A stretch of 64,000 nt of DNA from Octadecabacter sp. B2R22 (GCF_018861045.1 NZ_JAHKQJ010000002.1:372001-436000); one strand, 5' to 3'. Numbered from the stretch's first letter, positions 52,158 through 61,456 are shown. The notes: generated from the sequence alone by a model not told the origin. Numbers and translations are program-made.

Positions 52158-53575
52158 GCGGCGGCCCCGCCAACGGTTAATCCACCGATCATCAGACTTG
52201 GTTGGCCGACACCAACAGGCACCCATTGGCCCGCCTTGCCGCAGTTGCCGATGCCAGGATCCAGCGCCATATCATTGCCGATACCGCGAATCTGCTTCAT
52301 CGCCGTCGCGCCGTCACCGATCAATGTTGCGCCTTTGACAGGTGCGCCGACTTTGCCGTTCTTAACGCGGTACGCTTCGGTGCAGGAGAACACAAACTTA
52401 CCGTTGGTAATATCCACCTGACCGCCGCCGAACCCAACGGCGTAGATGCCGTCCTTCAATCCCGCGAGCATGTCCTTGGGGTCCGCGTCGCCGCCCAGCA
52501 TATAAGTGTTGGTCATGCGTGGCATCGGAATATGGGCAAAACTTTCACGGCGTCCGTTCCCTGTCGGGGCCACTCCCATCAGGCGTGCATTTTGGCGGTC
52601 TTGCATGTAGCCAACCAGCACACCGTCTTCGATCAATACGTTCTTGGCGCTGGGCGTGCCTTCGTCATCTACAGTGATGGAGCCCCGCCGATCCGGAATG
52701 GTGCCGTCATCCAGTACGGTTACACCTTTCGCGGCCACCTGTTGGCCCATGAGTCCTGCAAAGGCGGATGTGCCCTTGCGGTTGAAATCACCCTCAAGCC
52801 CATGGCCAACGGCCTCATGCAGCAAGATTCCGGGCCAACCTGGTCCAAGCAAGACATCCATAACGCCAGCGGGCGCTGCCTCGGCCTCTAGATTTACGAG
52901 GGCGATTCGCAACGCTTCTTTGGCGACGGGTTGCCAATGTGATGGGGATGTAAGCCCGATAAGACCCGCACGGCCGCCACCGCCCATGCCGCCAGATTCG
53001 CGGCGCCCGTTCTCTTCGACGATCACCGAGATGTTGAGACGGCTCATTGGGCGGGTGTCGGTCACCAACATGCCGTCAGGGCGCAAAATCACGACCTCTT
53101 GGTGGGAGGCAGCCAGCGTGGCGCTGACCTGCACGACCCGTGGATCCAGATCACGACAGAAGGCATCAATTTCTTTCAGCAGGTCAATTTTTGCGGGGAA
53201 GGTTGCTTCGGCCATCGGATCCGCGTCGGTGTAAAGAACCGTATTTGTGCGGGCAGGGCCATCAGCCAAAGACCCACCGCCATCGCCCACGGCGAGACGG
53301 GTTGTTGCCACGGCGCGGCGCAGGGCGTGTTCATCGATTGTGGTCGAATGGGCATAGCCGGCCACTTCGCCACGAACCGCACGCAACCCGAACCCTTCGG
53401 AAGCGTCATAACTGGCCGTGCGAATGCGTCCGTCATCGAACGAAAGAACCTCAGAGCGACGACGCTCGAGGAACAATTCACCGTCATCAGCACCAGCGGT
53501 CGCATCGCGCACCATCGCCAAGGCCGAATCCCGATCCAAATTTGTTTCAAACGGGCGAAAGGGGTCGTGCGACAT
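52154..53575 (-). CDS. tldD: Metalloprotease TldD
   Basis: This is a 473-residue TldD family protein. TldD/TldE degrade unfolded peptides and mature microcin precursors. The zinc motif is HEAVGHGLEGDFNRKG (HExxxH, about residue 256). The partner Cys region is FVFSCTEAYRVKNGK, and the C-terminus has GNDMALDPGIGNCGKAGQ. Its partner tldE/pmbA is not in this window. The gene is divergent from the ctaC operon, with an FNR-type palindrome 21 bases before the ATG. Confidence 0.96.
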   Translation of the reverse strand: MSHDPFRPFETNLDRDSALAMVRDATAGADDGELFLERRRSEVLSFDDGRIRTASYDASEGFGLRAVRGEVAGYAHSTTIDEHALRRAVATTRLAVGDGGGSLADGPARTNTVLYTDADPMAEATFPAKIDLLKEIDAFCRDLDPRVVQVSATLAASHQEVVILRPDGMLVTDTRPMSRLNISVIVEENGRRESGGMGGGGRAGLIGLTSPSHWQPVAKEALRIALVNLEAEAAPAGVMDVLLGPGWPGILLHEAVGHGLEGDFNRKGTSAFAGLMGQQVAAKGVTVLDDGTIPDRRGSITVDDEGTPSAKNVLIEDGVLVGYMQDRQNARLMGVAPTGNGRRESFAHIPMPRMTNTYMLGGDADPKDMLAGLKDGIYAVGFGGGQVDITNGKFVFSCTEAYRVKNGKVGAPVKGATLIGDGATAMKQIRGIGNDMALDPGIGNCGKAGQWVPVGVGQPSLMIGGLTVGGAAA

Positions 53576-53596
53576 AGATTTTTCCTGTCTGTTTCT

Positions 53597-53610
53597 TTGA
53601 TTTAGATCAA
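53597..53610. promoter_or_regulatory. FNR/FnrL-type palindrome TTGAT-N4-ATCAA
   Basis: TTGATTTAGATCAA at 53597-53610 is a perfect match to the FNR consensus. It lies in the 194-base divergent region between tldD (start 53575, minus) and ctaC (start 53770, plus). It is 21 bases from tldD and about 160 from ctaC. It may be an FnrL site for oxygen-dependent control. A chance occurrence is possible but unlikely at this exact location. Confidence 0.65.
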
Positions 53611-53769
53611 AAAGCGACCCTTTGACACAGCAACAAGGGGGGCAATCTCTTGAGTTGGCTCACAGGATATGGGATGACCGCGTTTGAATACAATGGGATT
53701 CCGTCTGGAACCTCTTGGGAATGAAAGACTGCGCGGGGCCGCGCCATTATCACAAGGATCAAAAAGCAG

Positions 53770-54624
53770 ATGATGACATTTGTGAAACGACTGGGCTTAG
53801 CCGCCGGGGCAGCATTCGGTGCAAACGCCGCAACAGCGCAAACTGCAATCGAAGACCTCGAAATTGTGGGCGCTCCGACGCCTGGCGCCATGGGCTTTCA
53901 GCCTGCAGCGACTGAACTTGCCCGCGACTTGCAGTGGTTAGACGGGTTCTTGCTCGTCATTTGCACAATCATTACTTTGTTCGTTGTTGGCCTGCTGGCG
54001 TGGATTATTCTGCGCTACAACGCCAAACGGAACCCTGATGCCGCAACATTCACGCACAACTCTCCACTCGAAGTGGCTTGGACGATTGTTCCGATTGTGA
54101 TTCTTGTTTTCATCGGCGCGTTCTCCCTGCCGATCCTGTTCAAGCAGCAGGAAATCCCTGAGGGTGACATCAACATCACGGTGACAGGTTACCAGTGGTT
54201 CTGGTCTTATGAGTACACAGACGAAGACATCTTCTTCGAAAGCTACATGATCGGCTACAACGAAGGTAACTTGAGCGATGATATCGTCGCACAGCTTGAA
54301 GAAGCGGGTTATTCCGAAGACGAATTCCGCCTTGCGACAGACACTGCCGTTGTTGTGCCAATGGGTGCGACTGTTGTGATGACTGTAACAGGTGCGGACG
54401 TGATCCACTCTTGGACGATCCCAGCATTCGGCGTGAAGCAGGATGCGGTTCCTGGCCGCTTTGCTCAGCTTTGGTTCAACGCTGAACGTGAAGGCATTTA
54501 CTTTGGTCAGTGTTCCGAGCTGTGTGGTAAGGACCACGCTTACATGCCGATCACCGTCAAAGTCGTACACCCTGACGTCTATGAGGAATGGCTCGCCACT
54601 GCGCGCGAAGAATTCCCTGCCTAA
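53770..54624 (+). CDS. ctaC: Cytochrome c oxidase subunit II
   Basis: This is a 284-residue subunit II of the aa3-type oxidase. A signal peptide ends near ATAQ and is followed by two membrane helices (about 58-80 and 105-125). The periplasmic cupredoxin domain has the CuA ligands DVIHSWTIPAFG and QCSELCGKDHAYM. It accepts electrons from cytochrome c. The first of two adjacent ATGs, 53770, is chosen. It begins the run ctaC-ctaB-small ORF-ctaG-ctaE-surf1. Subunit I (ctaD) is not adjacent, as is common in this order. Confidence 0.96.
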   Translation: MMTFVKRLGLAAGAAFGANAATAQTAIEDLEIVGAPTPGAMGFQPAATELARDLQWLDGFLLVICTIITLFVVGLLAWIILRYNAKRNPDAATFTHNSPLEVAWTIVPIVILVFIGAFSLPILFKQQEIPEGDINITVTGYQWFWSYEYTDEDIFFESYMIGYNEGNLSDDIVAQLEEAGYSEDEFRLATDTAVVVPMGATVVMTVTGADVIHSWTIPAFGVKQDAVPGRFAQLWFNAEREGIYFGQCSELCGKDHAYMPITVKVVHPDVYEEWLATAREEFPA

Positions 54625-54632
54625 ATTTGAGC

Positions 54633-54695
54633 GGGGTGGGGCGAACCCACCCCCTCACTCTCTTTCGCCACTGTTAGGTGGGTGACGCCCACCTA
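54633..54695 (+). other. Two tandem hairpins between ctaC and ctaB
   Basis: GGGGTGGG (54633-54640) pairs with CCCACCCC (54646-54653), loop GCGAA. TAGGTGGG (54675-54682) pairs with CCCACCTA (54688-54695), loop TGACG. Both are perfect stems with the same GGTGGG core and no T-run. They lie between the ctaC stop and the ctaB ribosome-binding site. Confidence 0.7.
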
Positions 54696-54709
54696 CCCAA
54701 AGGAAGCAC

Positions 54710-55651
54710 ATGACCGACGTGACCAATCAAACACAGATGCAAGAAGCGCAGATGGGCGATTACTTCGCCTTGATGAAACCGCGCGTTATGCAGCTGGTCG
54801 TGTTTACAGCCCTCGTTGGTTTGCTGGTTGCCCCTGTCGGCGTGAACCCGTTTGTCGGCTTTGTTGCGGTCTTATGCATCGCAGTTGGGGCCGGGGCCTC
54901 GGGTGCTTTGAATATGTGGTGGGATGCTGACATCGACGCTATCATGAAGCGGACCGTCAACCGTCCAATCCCATCGGGTGCGGTACAGCCGGGCGAAGCC
55001 TTGGCCATTGGCCTAACGCTGTCCGTTTTTGCTGTCGTTCTGTTGTTCTTGGCGACGAACATTCTGGCAGCTGGCCTGCTGGCCTTTACCATTTTCTTTT
55101 ATGCCGTTGTCTATTCCATGTGGCTGAAACGCTCGACCCCACAGAACATTGTGATTGGTGGCGCCGCAGGTGCCTTTCCTCCGATGATTGGCTGGGCCGT
55201 CGCAACGGGGAGCATTTCTATCGAAAGCATCCTGATGTTCGCGTTGATCTTTATGTGGACACCCCCGCATTTCTGGGCGCTGGCCCTGTTCGTGAAATCT
55301 GACTACGGCGACGCTGGTGTGCCAATGTTGACCGAAACGCACGGTCGCACCGTAACGCGCAACCATATCCTTGCTTACTGCCTGCCGCTGGTGGCTGTAG
55401 CGCTGGGTCTTGGGTTCACGTCTATCGGCGGGCCGTTTTACTTGCTCGTTGCTGTTGTGCTGAACGTTTGGTTCCTGAAGGGGTGCTTTGCGATCTGGAA
55501 ACGCACCGACGCAAACAGTGATGCCGACAGCCACGCTGTGGAGCGTCGCACATTTGTCGTCTCCATCTACTATCTGTTCGGCCATTTCGGCGCGCTGCTT
55601 ATCGAAGCGGTTCTGCGCGCTTACGGGCTGACCGCTTGGGCGGGGTGGTGA
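54710..55651 (+). CDS. ctaB: Protoheme IX farnesyltransferase
   Basis: This is a 313-residue UbiA-superfamily enzyme that farnesylates heme B to heme O for the aa3 oxidase. The metal-binding motif is NMWWDADIDAIMKRT (about residue 66), followed by RPIPSGAVQP. The second Asp region lies near SDYGDAGVPM. Nine hydrophobic helices are visible. The ATG follows AAAGGAAGCAC. It is the second UbiA-family gene in the window; the first is the HAD fusion at 40921. Confidence 0.95.
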   Translation: MTDVTNQTQMQEAQMGDYFALMKPRVMQLVVFTALVGLLVAPVGVNPFVGFVAVLCIAVGAGASGALNMWWDADIDAIMKRTVNRPIPSGAVQPGEALAIGLTLSVFAVVLLFLATNILAAGLLAFTIFFYAVVYSMWLKRSTPQNIVIGGAAGAFPPMIGWAVATGSISIESILMFALIFMWTPPHFWALALFVKSDYGDAGVPMLTETHGRTVTRNHILAYCLPLVAVALGLGFTSIGGPFYLLVAVVLNVWFLKGCFAIWKRTDANSDADSHAVERRTFVVSIYYLFGHFGALLIEAVLRAYGLTAWAGW

Positions 55652-55654
55652 ACA

Positions 55655-55903
55655 ATGGCGATTAAGGTCGAACATGAAATTCACACACGTCGCAAAGGCC
55701 GCAATACAGGTGTCTTCTTGTTGCTGTTCGGCATGGTCGGGATTGTTTTTGGTCTGACAGTGGTCAAGGTTTTGGGCTTGTCCGACATTACCCAGATGGA
55801 ACGTTTTGATCACGTTGCCCGCCCGCAACTGGAGCCGGGCGCGATGGAAGCCGCACAGCAGCGCGCCGATGACGCAGCAGTTCAAAGTGAGGCGTCCGAA
55901 TGA
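55655..55903 (+). CDS. Small single-span protein in the oxidase assembly operon
   Basis: This is an 82-residue protein with a basic N-terminus (HTRRKGRN), one membrane helix (GVFLLLFGMVGIVFGLTVVK, about 19-38) and an acidic C-terminal tail. Four bases after ctaB, it overlaps the ctaG start by four bases (ATGA). Small proteins at this spot are common in Rhodobacteraceae oxidase operons and are thought to help assembly. I do not assign a named family. Confidence 0.8.
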   Translation: MAIKVEHEIHTRRKGRNTGVFLLLFGMVGIVFGLTVVKVLGLSDITQMERFDHVARPQLEPGAMEAAQQRADDAAVQSEASE

Positions 55904-56502
55904 ATTTGAACCCGTTCAGCCGAATCCCTAACGGGACGTCGCGCACAGCAGCGCAGGCGGTGTCCGTGGTTGTTTTGATGGGCGGATTAGCATGGGCGTC
56001 TGTGCCATTTTACGATTGGTTCTGCCGCGTTACTGGATTTGGAGGCGTCACAAGCGTTGCGCAGTCCGGATCTGAAACGATTCTGGACCAAACGATCACC
56101 GTCCGCTTCGAAAGCTCCACGGCACGTGACATGCCTTGGACATTCAAACCAGTGCAGCGGGAAATGGAAGTCCGCATCGGTGAAACTGTCCTTGCCTATT
56201 ACGAAGCAACGAACCCGACGAATGAACCAATTGCCGGTGCTGCATCTTATAATGTTGCCCCCTACGAGGCGGGCGCATTCTTTGAAAAGATCGACTGTTT
56301 CTGCTTTGAACAGCAAGTGCTGCAAGCGGGCGAAACCGTTTCAATGCCCGTTTCCTTCTTCGTCGACCCAGCGATCGTCGATGATTATGAAGGTCGCTAT
56401 ATCCATACCATTACTTTGGGCTATACATTCCATCGCAATGACCTGCCCGAAGAAACCCAGAACGCCGCGCTGGACATTGTCCAGCCAACCGACTTGAATT
56501 GA
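55900..56502 (+). CDS. ctaG: Cytochrome c oxidase assembly protein CtaG (Cox11)
   Basis: This is a 200-residue copper chaperone for the CuB site. An N-terminal helix (about 18-36) is followed by the periplasmic domain with the copper-binding motif [10 protein letters not shown] (about residues 130-138), MPVSFFVDP and YTFHRN. The length and order match Cox11/CtaG. It is translationally coupled to the preceding small ORF and followed by ctaE. Confidence 0.96.
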   Translation: MNLNPFSRIPNGTSRTAAQAVSVVVLMGGLAWASVPFYDWFCRVTGFGGVTSVAQSGSETILDQTITVRFESSTARDMPWTFKPVQREMEVRIGETVLAYYEATNPTNEPIAGAASYNVAPYEAGAFFEKIDCFCFEQQVLQAGETVSMPVSFFVDPAIVDDYEGRYIHTITLGYTFHRNDLPEETQNAALDIVQPTDLN

Positions 56503-56530
56503 AGACCAAACCCACAAGGGAAAGACAGCC

Positions 56531-57334
56531 ATGGCCCACGAAAAGAACCACGACTATCACATTCTGAACCCCTCAATCTGGCCATTGCTGACCGGCGTTG
56601 CCGTCTTTGTAATGCTGTTTGGTGCGGTTCTTTGGATGGATTCCTCCAGCAACCCTTACCTGTTCTTGATGGGCTTTATTGGCGTTCTGTACTGCATGTA
56701 CGCTTGGTGGGCTGAAGTTATCGTTGAAAGCCACCAAGGCGATCACACTCCAGTTGTTCAAATCGGCCTGCGTTATGGTTTCATCATGTTTATCATGTCC
56801 GAAATCATGTTCTTCGCCGCTTGGTTCTGGTCGTTCTTCAAGCACGCCATGTACCCTATGGGCCCACAATCCCCTGCGATTGACGGTCAATTCCCACCAG
56901 TCGGTATTGAAACATTTGATCCTTGGCACCTGCCACTGATCAACACGTTGATCCTGCTTTGCTCCGGTGCGGCAGCGACTTGGGCGCACCACGCGCTGGT
57001 CCATGAAGACAACCGCGAAGACGTTAAGTACGGCCTTATCCTTGCTGTTGTTCTGGGTGTGATCTTTACGATCTTCCAAGCCTATGAATATAGCCACGCG
57101 GCCTTTGGTCTTGCTGGCAACATCTACGGCGCGAACTTCTTTATGGCGACCGGCTTCCACGGGTTCCACGTGGTGATCGGTACGATCTTCCTGTTCATCT
57201 GCTACCTGCGTGTGCGCAAGGGGCACTTTACCCCTGAGCGTCACATCGGGTTCGAAGCGGCAGCTTGGTACTGGCACTTTGTTGATGTGGTTTGGCTGTT
57301 CCTGTTTGCAGCTGTCTACGTCTGGGGCCAGTAA
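56531..57334 (+). CDS. ctaE: Cytochrome c oxidase subunit III
   Basis: This is a 267-residue subunit III with seven membrane helices, the conserved acid region [14 protein letters not shown] and the ending [35 protein letters not shown] is the N-terminal signature. It stabilises the oxidase during turnover and lines an oxygen path. The ATG follows AAGGGAAAGACAGCC. A terminator follows within 31 bases, separating it from surf1. Confidence 0.97.
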   Translation: MAHEKNHDYHILNPSIWPLLTGVAVFVMLFGAVLWMDSSSNPYLFLMGFIGVLYCMYAWWAEVIVESHQGDHTPVVQIGLRYGFIMFIMSEIMFFAAWFWSFFKHAMYPMGPQSPAIDGQFPPVGIETFDPWHLPLINTLILLCSGAAATWAHHALVHEDNREDVKYGLILAVVLGVIFTIFQAYEYSHAAFGLAGNIYGANFFMATGFHGFHVVIGTIFLFICYLRVRKGHFTPERHIGFEAAAWYWHFVDVVWLFLFAAVYVWGQ

Positions 57335-57364
57335 GGTATCTTGACGCCAGTCATGTGACACGAC

Positions 57365-57400
57365 AAGACGCGCAAGGATGCACCCTTGCGCGTCTTCTTA
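57365..57400 (+). terminator. Intrinsic terminator between ctaE and surf1
   Basis: AAGACGCGCAAGG (57365-57377) pairs perfectly with CCTTGCGCGTCTT (57384-57396) around a six-base loop, followed by CTTATTT. It ends 17-20 bases before the surf1 ATG, so surf1 relies on read-through or its own promoter. Confidence 0.85.
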
Positions 57401-57416
57401 TTTGAGGCTCCTCCCC

Positions 57417-58082
57417 ATGCGGAAATTTCTCTTTCCCCTTGTGATAGGTCTTGGCGGACTCGTCGTCCTGTTGTGGCTTGGAATCTGGCAGGTCAACCGG
57501 CTGGACTGGAAACAGGGCGTCATTGAAGACATCAACGGCCGCCTTGCGGCAGCCCCTGTGCCTTTGCAGGAACGGGTCTTACCCGAGGTTGATAATTACC
57601 TTTCAGTGATCGTTGAGGGCGCGGCCACGGGCGAAGAGATCCGGTTCCTCGACAGTGGTACAGCGGCGGGAACAGGCCATCACATCATCTCGGCTTTCGT
57701 AACGACAAGCGGGCGACGGATCATGATCGATCAGGGGCTCTTGCCGCTCTATGCCGATCAAGGGACCCCGATGACCGAGCAAGTGACGGTGCAGGGCAAC
57801 CTGATTTGGCCTGATGATATCTCGGACCAGCCGCCGTCTGGCGACGAATGGTATGCCCGCAATGTTCCCGCGATGGCCGAGGTGCTAAAAACCGAACCGA
57901 TCCTTATTCAACTCTACGCCGCAAGCGCGTATGACGAACGCCTGACGCCGTTGCAGGTTGATACTCGCAACATAAAGAACGACCATCTGGAATACGCGAT
58001 CACGTGGTTCCTGTTGGCGGTGGTTTGGGCCGCAATGACGATTTTCTACATGGTGCGGACGATGCGCCGGAAGGACAAGTAA
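57417..58082 (+). CDS. surf1: SURF1-family oxidase assembly protein
   Basis: This is a 221-residue membrane protein with one N-terminal helix (FLFPLVIGLGGLVVLLWLGI, about 4-23) and one C-terminal helix (about 193-213) bracketing a periplasmic domain. It has typical motifs WQVNRLDWKQ, GHHIISAFVTTSGRRIMIDQG and HLEYAITWF. Surf1 helps insert heme a into subunit I. ATG 57417 is chosen over the open frame at 57378, since that overlaps the terminator. One base separates it from thrC. Confidence 0.92.
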   Translation: MRKFLFPLVIGLGGLVVLLWLGIWQVNRLDWKQGVIEDINGRLAAAPVPLQERVLPEVDNYLSVIVEGAATGEEIRFLDSGTAAGTGHHIISAFVTTSGRRIMIDQGLLPLYADQGTPMTEQVTVQGNLIWPDDISDQPPSGDEWYARNVPAMAEVLKTEPILIQLYAASAYDERLTPLQVDTRNIKNDHLEYAITWFLLAVVWAAMTIFYMVRTMRRKDK

Positions 58083-58083
58083 G

Positions 58084-59472
58084 ATGAAATATGTCTCAAC
58101 CCGTGGCGCTGCGCCTGACCTGACATTCGAAGAGGCGATGATGACGGGCCTTGCGCGCGATGGCGGGCTTTATGTGCCAGATGTAGTCCCCACGCTGAGC
58201 CATGATGACATCGCAGCCATGGCGGGCCAGTCCTATGAGGAAATCGCGTTCACCGTGATGCGCCCGTTCATTGGCGATACCTTTACCGATGATGAGTTTC
58301 GCGGATTGATTGAGGCCGCCTACGCGGATTTCAACCACGCTGCCCGCGCGCCGCTTAAGCAGCTCGACAACAATCACTTCCTGTTGGAACTGTTCCACGG
58401 CCCAACGCTGGCGTTCAAAGACTTCGCAATGCAGTTGATTGGCCAGATGTTCCAAGCCTCGCTTACGCGGTCTGGCAAACGGATCACGATTGTTGGTGCG
58501 ACGTCCGGTGATACTGGGTCCGCCGCAATCGAAGCCTTTCGTGGCCTGAGCAATGTGGATGTTTTTATCCTGTTCCCCGACGGTCGCGTGTCGGATGTTC
58601 AACGCCGTCAGATGACGACGCCATCCGAATCCAATGTCCATGCGCTGGCGCTCGATGGTGATTTCGATGACTGCCAAGCCGCGCTAAAGGACATGTTCAA
58701 CGATTTCGAATTCCGCGACGGCGTGAACCTCGCTGGCGTAAATTCAATCAACTGGGGTCGCGTGTTGGCCCAAGTTGTCTACTTCTTCTCTTCTGCCGTC
58801 GCTCTTGGTGCTCCGCACCGTAAAGTTAGCTTTACCGTTCCGACGGGTAATTTCGGGGACATTTTTGCGGGTTATATCGCAAAGAAAATGGGCTTGCCGA
58901 TTGAACAACTGATTATTGCGACAAACCAGAACGACATCTTGCACCGCACACTTGAAACGGGCGCGCAGATCAAAGAAGGCGTTACACCGTCGATAAGTCC
59001 ATCCATGGATATCCAAGTGTCGTCCAATTTTGAACGCGCGTTGTTTGATGCCTACGGGCGCGACGGGGCGGTTGTTGCCGAGCAGATGGAAGAGCTCAAG
59101 AACAATGGTGCATTTACGATCAGCCAAGGTGCGATTGAAATGTTGCGAGATACCTTTGATTCAGGCCGAGCATCCGAGGATGAAACTTACGCCGCAATCA
59201 AATCCGAGCTGACACGTTCTGGCGAATTGCTGTGCCCGCATTCCGCCGTGGCCGTCAAAGTTGCAGACGAACACCAAGGCGCGACTCCGATGATTACACT
59301 GGCGACAGCGCACCCCGCCAAGTTCCCAGCGGCTGTAGAAAAAGCTACGGGTCAGCACCCGCCACTGCCACCACATATGGCGGACCTTTTTGATAAGCCT
59401 GAACGTATGACGCAGGTGCCAAACGACCTCGCGGCGTTGCAATCTCTCATCAAGGAGCGGCTGAACACGTGA
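58084..59472 (+). CDS. thrC: Threonine synthase
   Basis: This is a 462-residue PLP enzyme converting O-phosphohomoserine to threonine. The N-terminal YVSTRGAAPDLTFEEA and GLARDGGLYVPD match the long Gram-negative type. The PLP Lys is in HGPTLAFKDFAMQL (about residue 113). The phosphate-binding loop is GATSGDTGSAAIEA and SINWGRVLAQ follows. It is cotranscribed with surf1 and overlaps the M16 peptidase start by four bases (GTGA). Confidence 0.96.
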   Translation: MKYVSTRGAAPDLTFEEAMMTGLARDGGLYVPDVVPTLSHDDIAAMAGQSYEEIAFTVMRPFIGDTFTDDEFRGLIEAAYADFNHAARAPLKQLDNNHFLLELFHGPTLAFKDFAMQLIGQMFQASLTRSGKRITIVGATSGDTGSAAIEAFRGLSNVDVFILFPDGRVSDVQRRQMTTPSESNVHALALDGDFDDCQAALKDMFNDFEFRDGVNLAGVNSINWGRVLAQVVYFFSSAVALGAPHRKVSFTVPTGNFGDIFAGYIAKKMGLPIEQLIIATNQNDILHRTLETGAQIKEGVTPSISPSMDIQVSSNFERALFDAYGRDGAVVAEQMEELKNNGAFTISQGAIEMLRDTFDSGRASEDETYAAIKSELTRSGELLCPHSAVAVKVADEHQGATPMITLATAHPAKFPAAVEKATGQHPPLPPHMADLFDKPERMTQVPNDLAALQSLIKERLNT

Positions 59473-60734
59473 CCGTCCAACAACATACGCTCTCAAATGG
59501 GTTTCGCATCGTCACCGAACAGATGGCAGGGCTGAAATCCGCCTCGATTGGCATTTGGGTGACCGCAGGTGGTCGCGACGAACGTGCCGATCAAAATGGC
59601 ATCGCACATTTCCTTGAACATATGGCGTTCAAAGGGACCGAGAGACGCACTGCGTTGCAGATTGCCGAGGCGATCGAAGACGTGGGCGGCTACATCAATG
59701 CCTACACCTCTCGCGAGATGACAGCCTATTACGCCCGTGTTCTGGAAAACGATGTGCCGTTGGCGCTGGACGTTCTGGCAGACATTCTGCTGAACCCTGT
59801 GTTCGATCAAAACGAGATCGAAGTCGAACGCGGCGTGATCTTGCAGGAAATCGGTCAGGCCCATGATACCCCTGACGATGTGATTTTCGATTGGCTTCAG
59901 GAAGAAGCCTACCCGAACCAAGCGTTGGGCCGCACGATCTTAGGACCAAGCGAACGGGTGAGCAGTTTTTCACGCGCGGACCTGTCGGACTTTATCGGCG
60001 AACACTACGGTCCAGATCAAATGATCCTGTCGGCAGCCGGTGCCGTTGACCCGGATGAGCTTTTGGCGTTGGCGGAAAAACTATTCGGCCATCTGCCGCC
60101 ACGATCCCAGCCGCATAAGGCTGAAGCTGCGGCCTTTGCAGGTGGTGAGCGGCGTGTCGTTAAGGGGCTTGAGCAAGCACATTTCGCGCTGGCGTTTGAA
60201 GGTCCGGATTACCGCGACCCCGGAATTTACGCCGCGCAGGTGCACGCCATTGCCATGGGCGGGGGCATGTCTTCGCGGCTGTTCCAAGAACTGCGCGAGA
60301 ACCGCGGGCTTTGTTATACGATATTTGCGCAAGCAGGAGCCTATGCTGATACGGGCCTGATGACCGTCTATGCGGGCACTTCGGCGGATCAATTGGGCGA
60401 CCTTGCGACCCTGACGATCGACGAGCTGAAACGCGCCGCCGATGACATGAGCGCCCAAGAGGTTGCGCGTGCGCGATCCCAAATGAAGGCTGGTTTGTTA
60501 ATGGGGTTGGAAAGCCCGTCCAACCGCGCCGAACGTTTGGCCCGCATGGTGGCGATCTGGGGCAAGGTGCCGACAATTGAGGACACAATCGAACGCATCG
60601 ATTCCGTGACAACGGGGGATGTTCGGGCGTTTGGTTCTGATTTGGTGACACGTTCTGCGGCGGCGATGGCGCTTTATGGTCCAATCGATGAAGCGCCGAC
60701 GCTTGAGGCGCTTAAGGCCAGGTTGGTGGCCTAA
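59469..60734 (+). CDS. M16-family zinc peptidase (mitochondrial-processing-peptidase-like)
   Basis: This is a 421-residue peptidase with the inverted zinc motif HFLEHMAFKGT (HxxEH, about residue 45) and the downstream Glu in EVERGVILQEI. The inactive second half has the typical GGGMSSRLFQELRENRGLCY. Its closest general relatives are the processing-peptidase-beta-like proteins found after thrC in alphaproteobacteria. The GTG start overlaps thrC. Its stop shares a base with the GNAT gene start (TAATG). Confidence 0.93.
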   Translation: MTVQQHTLSNGFRIVTEQMAGLKSASIGIWVTAGGRDERADQNGIAHFLEHMAFKGTERRTALQIAEAIEDVGGYINAYTSREMTAYYARVLENDVPLALDVLADILLNPVFDQNEIEVERGVILQEIGQAHDTPDDVIFDWLQEEAYPNQALGRTILGPSERVSSFSRADLSDFIGEHYGPDQMILSAAGAVDPDELLALAEKLFGHLPPRSQPHKAEAAAFAGGERRVVKGLEQAHFALAFEGPDYRDPGIYAAQVHAIAMGGGMSSRLFQELRENRGLCYTIFAQAGAYADTGLMTVYAGTSADQLGDLATLTIDELKRAADDMSAQEVARARSQMKAGLLMGLESPSNRAERLARMVAIWGKVPTIEDTIERIDSVTTGDVRAFGSDLVTRSAAAMALYGPIDEAPTLEALKARLVA

Positions 60735-61318
60735 TGTTGCGCACAAAGCGAAAAGTACGGATTGAGACAGACCGACTTACGCTTCGTCCGCCAATCCATT
60801 CGGATTTTCGAGCGTGGACAGCTTTGCGACAAGAGTCGCGGGACTTTCTAACACCGTGGGAGCCCACATGGGCCAGCGATCATCTATCCCGCAAGAGTTT
60901 TACCAATCGAGTGTATTGGGCGCAGCGGTCCGTCTCCAACGGAACGGCTTTGCCGTTGTTTTTGGTCCGCCGCAGTGATGAAGCCTTACTCGGGGCGATC
61001 ACGCTGGATCATATTCGTCGTGGCCCCGCCCAAGCGGGCACGACAGGCTATTGGATCGGCGAGCCTTTTGCGCGGCAAGGTTATATGCGCGAGGCCATTG
61101 GGGCTGTGGTGCATTATGCGTTCACGAGGCTCGATCTTAGCCGGATTGAAGCCGGGTGCTTGCCCCAGAACACGCCGTCCCGTGCTTTGTTGGAAAAGTG
61201 CGGTTACAAATACGAGGGCGTAGCGCAGAGTTATTTGCAAATCGATGGTCGCTGGCGCAACCACGTCCTATACGCCAACCTGCGCCATGACCGTCGTGGG
61301 AAGACCGACGTCGGGTGA
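60734..61318 (+). CDS. GNAT-family N-acetyltransferase (RimJ-like)
   Basis: This is a 194-residue protein of the RimJ/RimL-like GNAT group. IETDRLTLRPPIHSDF is at the start, GYWIGEPFARQGYMREAI forms the acetyl-CoA pyrophosphate loop (about residues 113-130) and NTPSRALLEKCGYKYEG follows. Such enzymes acetylate ribosomal protein N-termini or small molecules; the target here is unknown. It overlaps the peptidase stop and ends just before repeat copy 4. Confidence 0.9.
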   Translation: MLRTKRKVRIETDRLTLRPPIHSDFRAWTALRQESRDFLTPWEPTWASDHLSRKSFTNRVYWAQRSVSNGTALPLFLVRRSDEALLGAITLDHIRRGPAQAGTTGYWIGEPFARQGYMREAIGAVVHYAFTRLDLSRIEAGCLPQNTPSRALLEKCGYKYEGVAQSYLQIDGRWRNHVLYANLRHDRRGKTDVG

Positions 61319-61320
61319 TA

Positions 61321-61442
61321 GGCTTGCAGCGGGCGTTTTAGTACGCTTGCAGCGGGCGGGGGGCGCCCCTTCGGGGCGCGTTAGGGGCGCTGCCCCTCGG
61401 CCTGACGGCCTCACCCCGAGGTATTTGAGAAACAAAGGCAAA
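61321..61442 (+). repeat. Structured intergenic repeat, copy 4 (expanded)
   Basis: Immediately after the GNAT stop there are two copies of GCTTGCAGCGGGCG (from 61322 and 61345). Hairpins follow: GCGCCCCTTCGGGGCGC, AGGGGCGCTGCCCCT and GGCCTGACGGCC. Then CCCCGAGGTATTTGAGAAACAAAGG. It has the same order and tail as the other copies plus one extra hairpin and a duplicated lead. Confidence 0.8.
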
Positions 61443-61456
61443 CCGTAGGGACTTAG

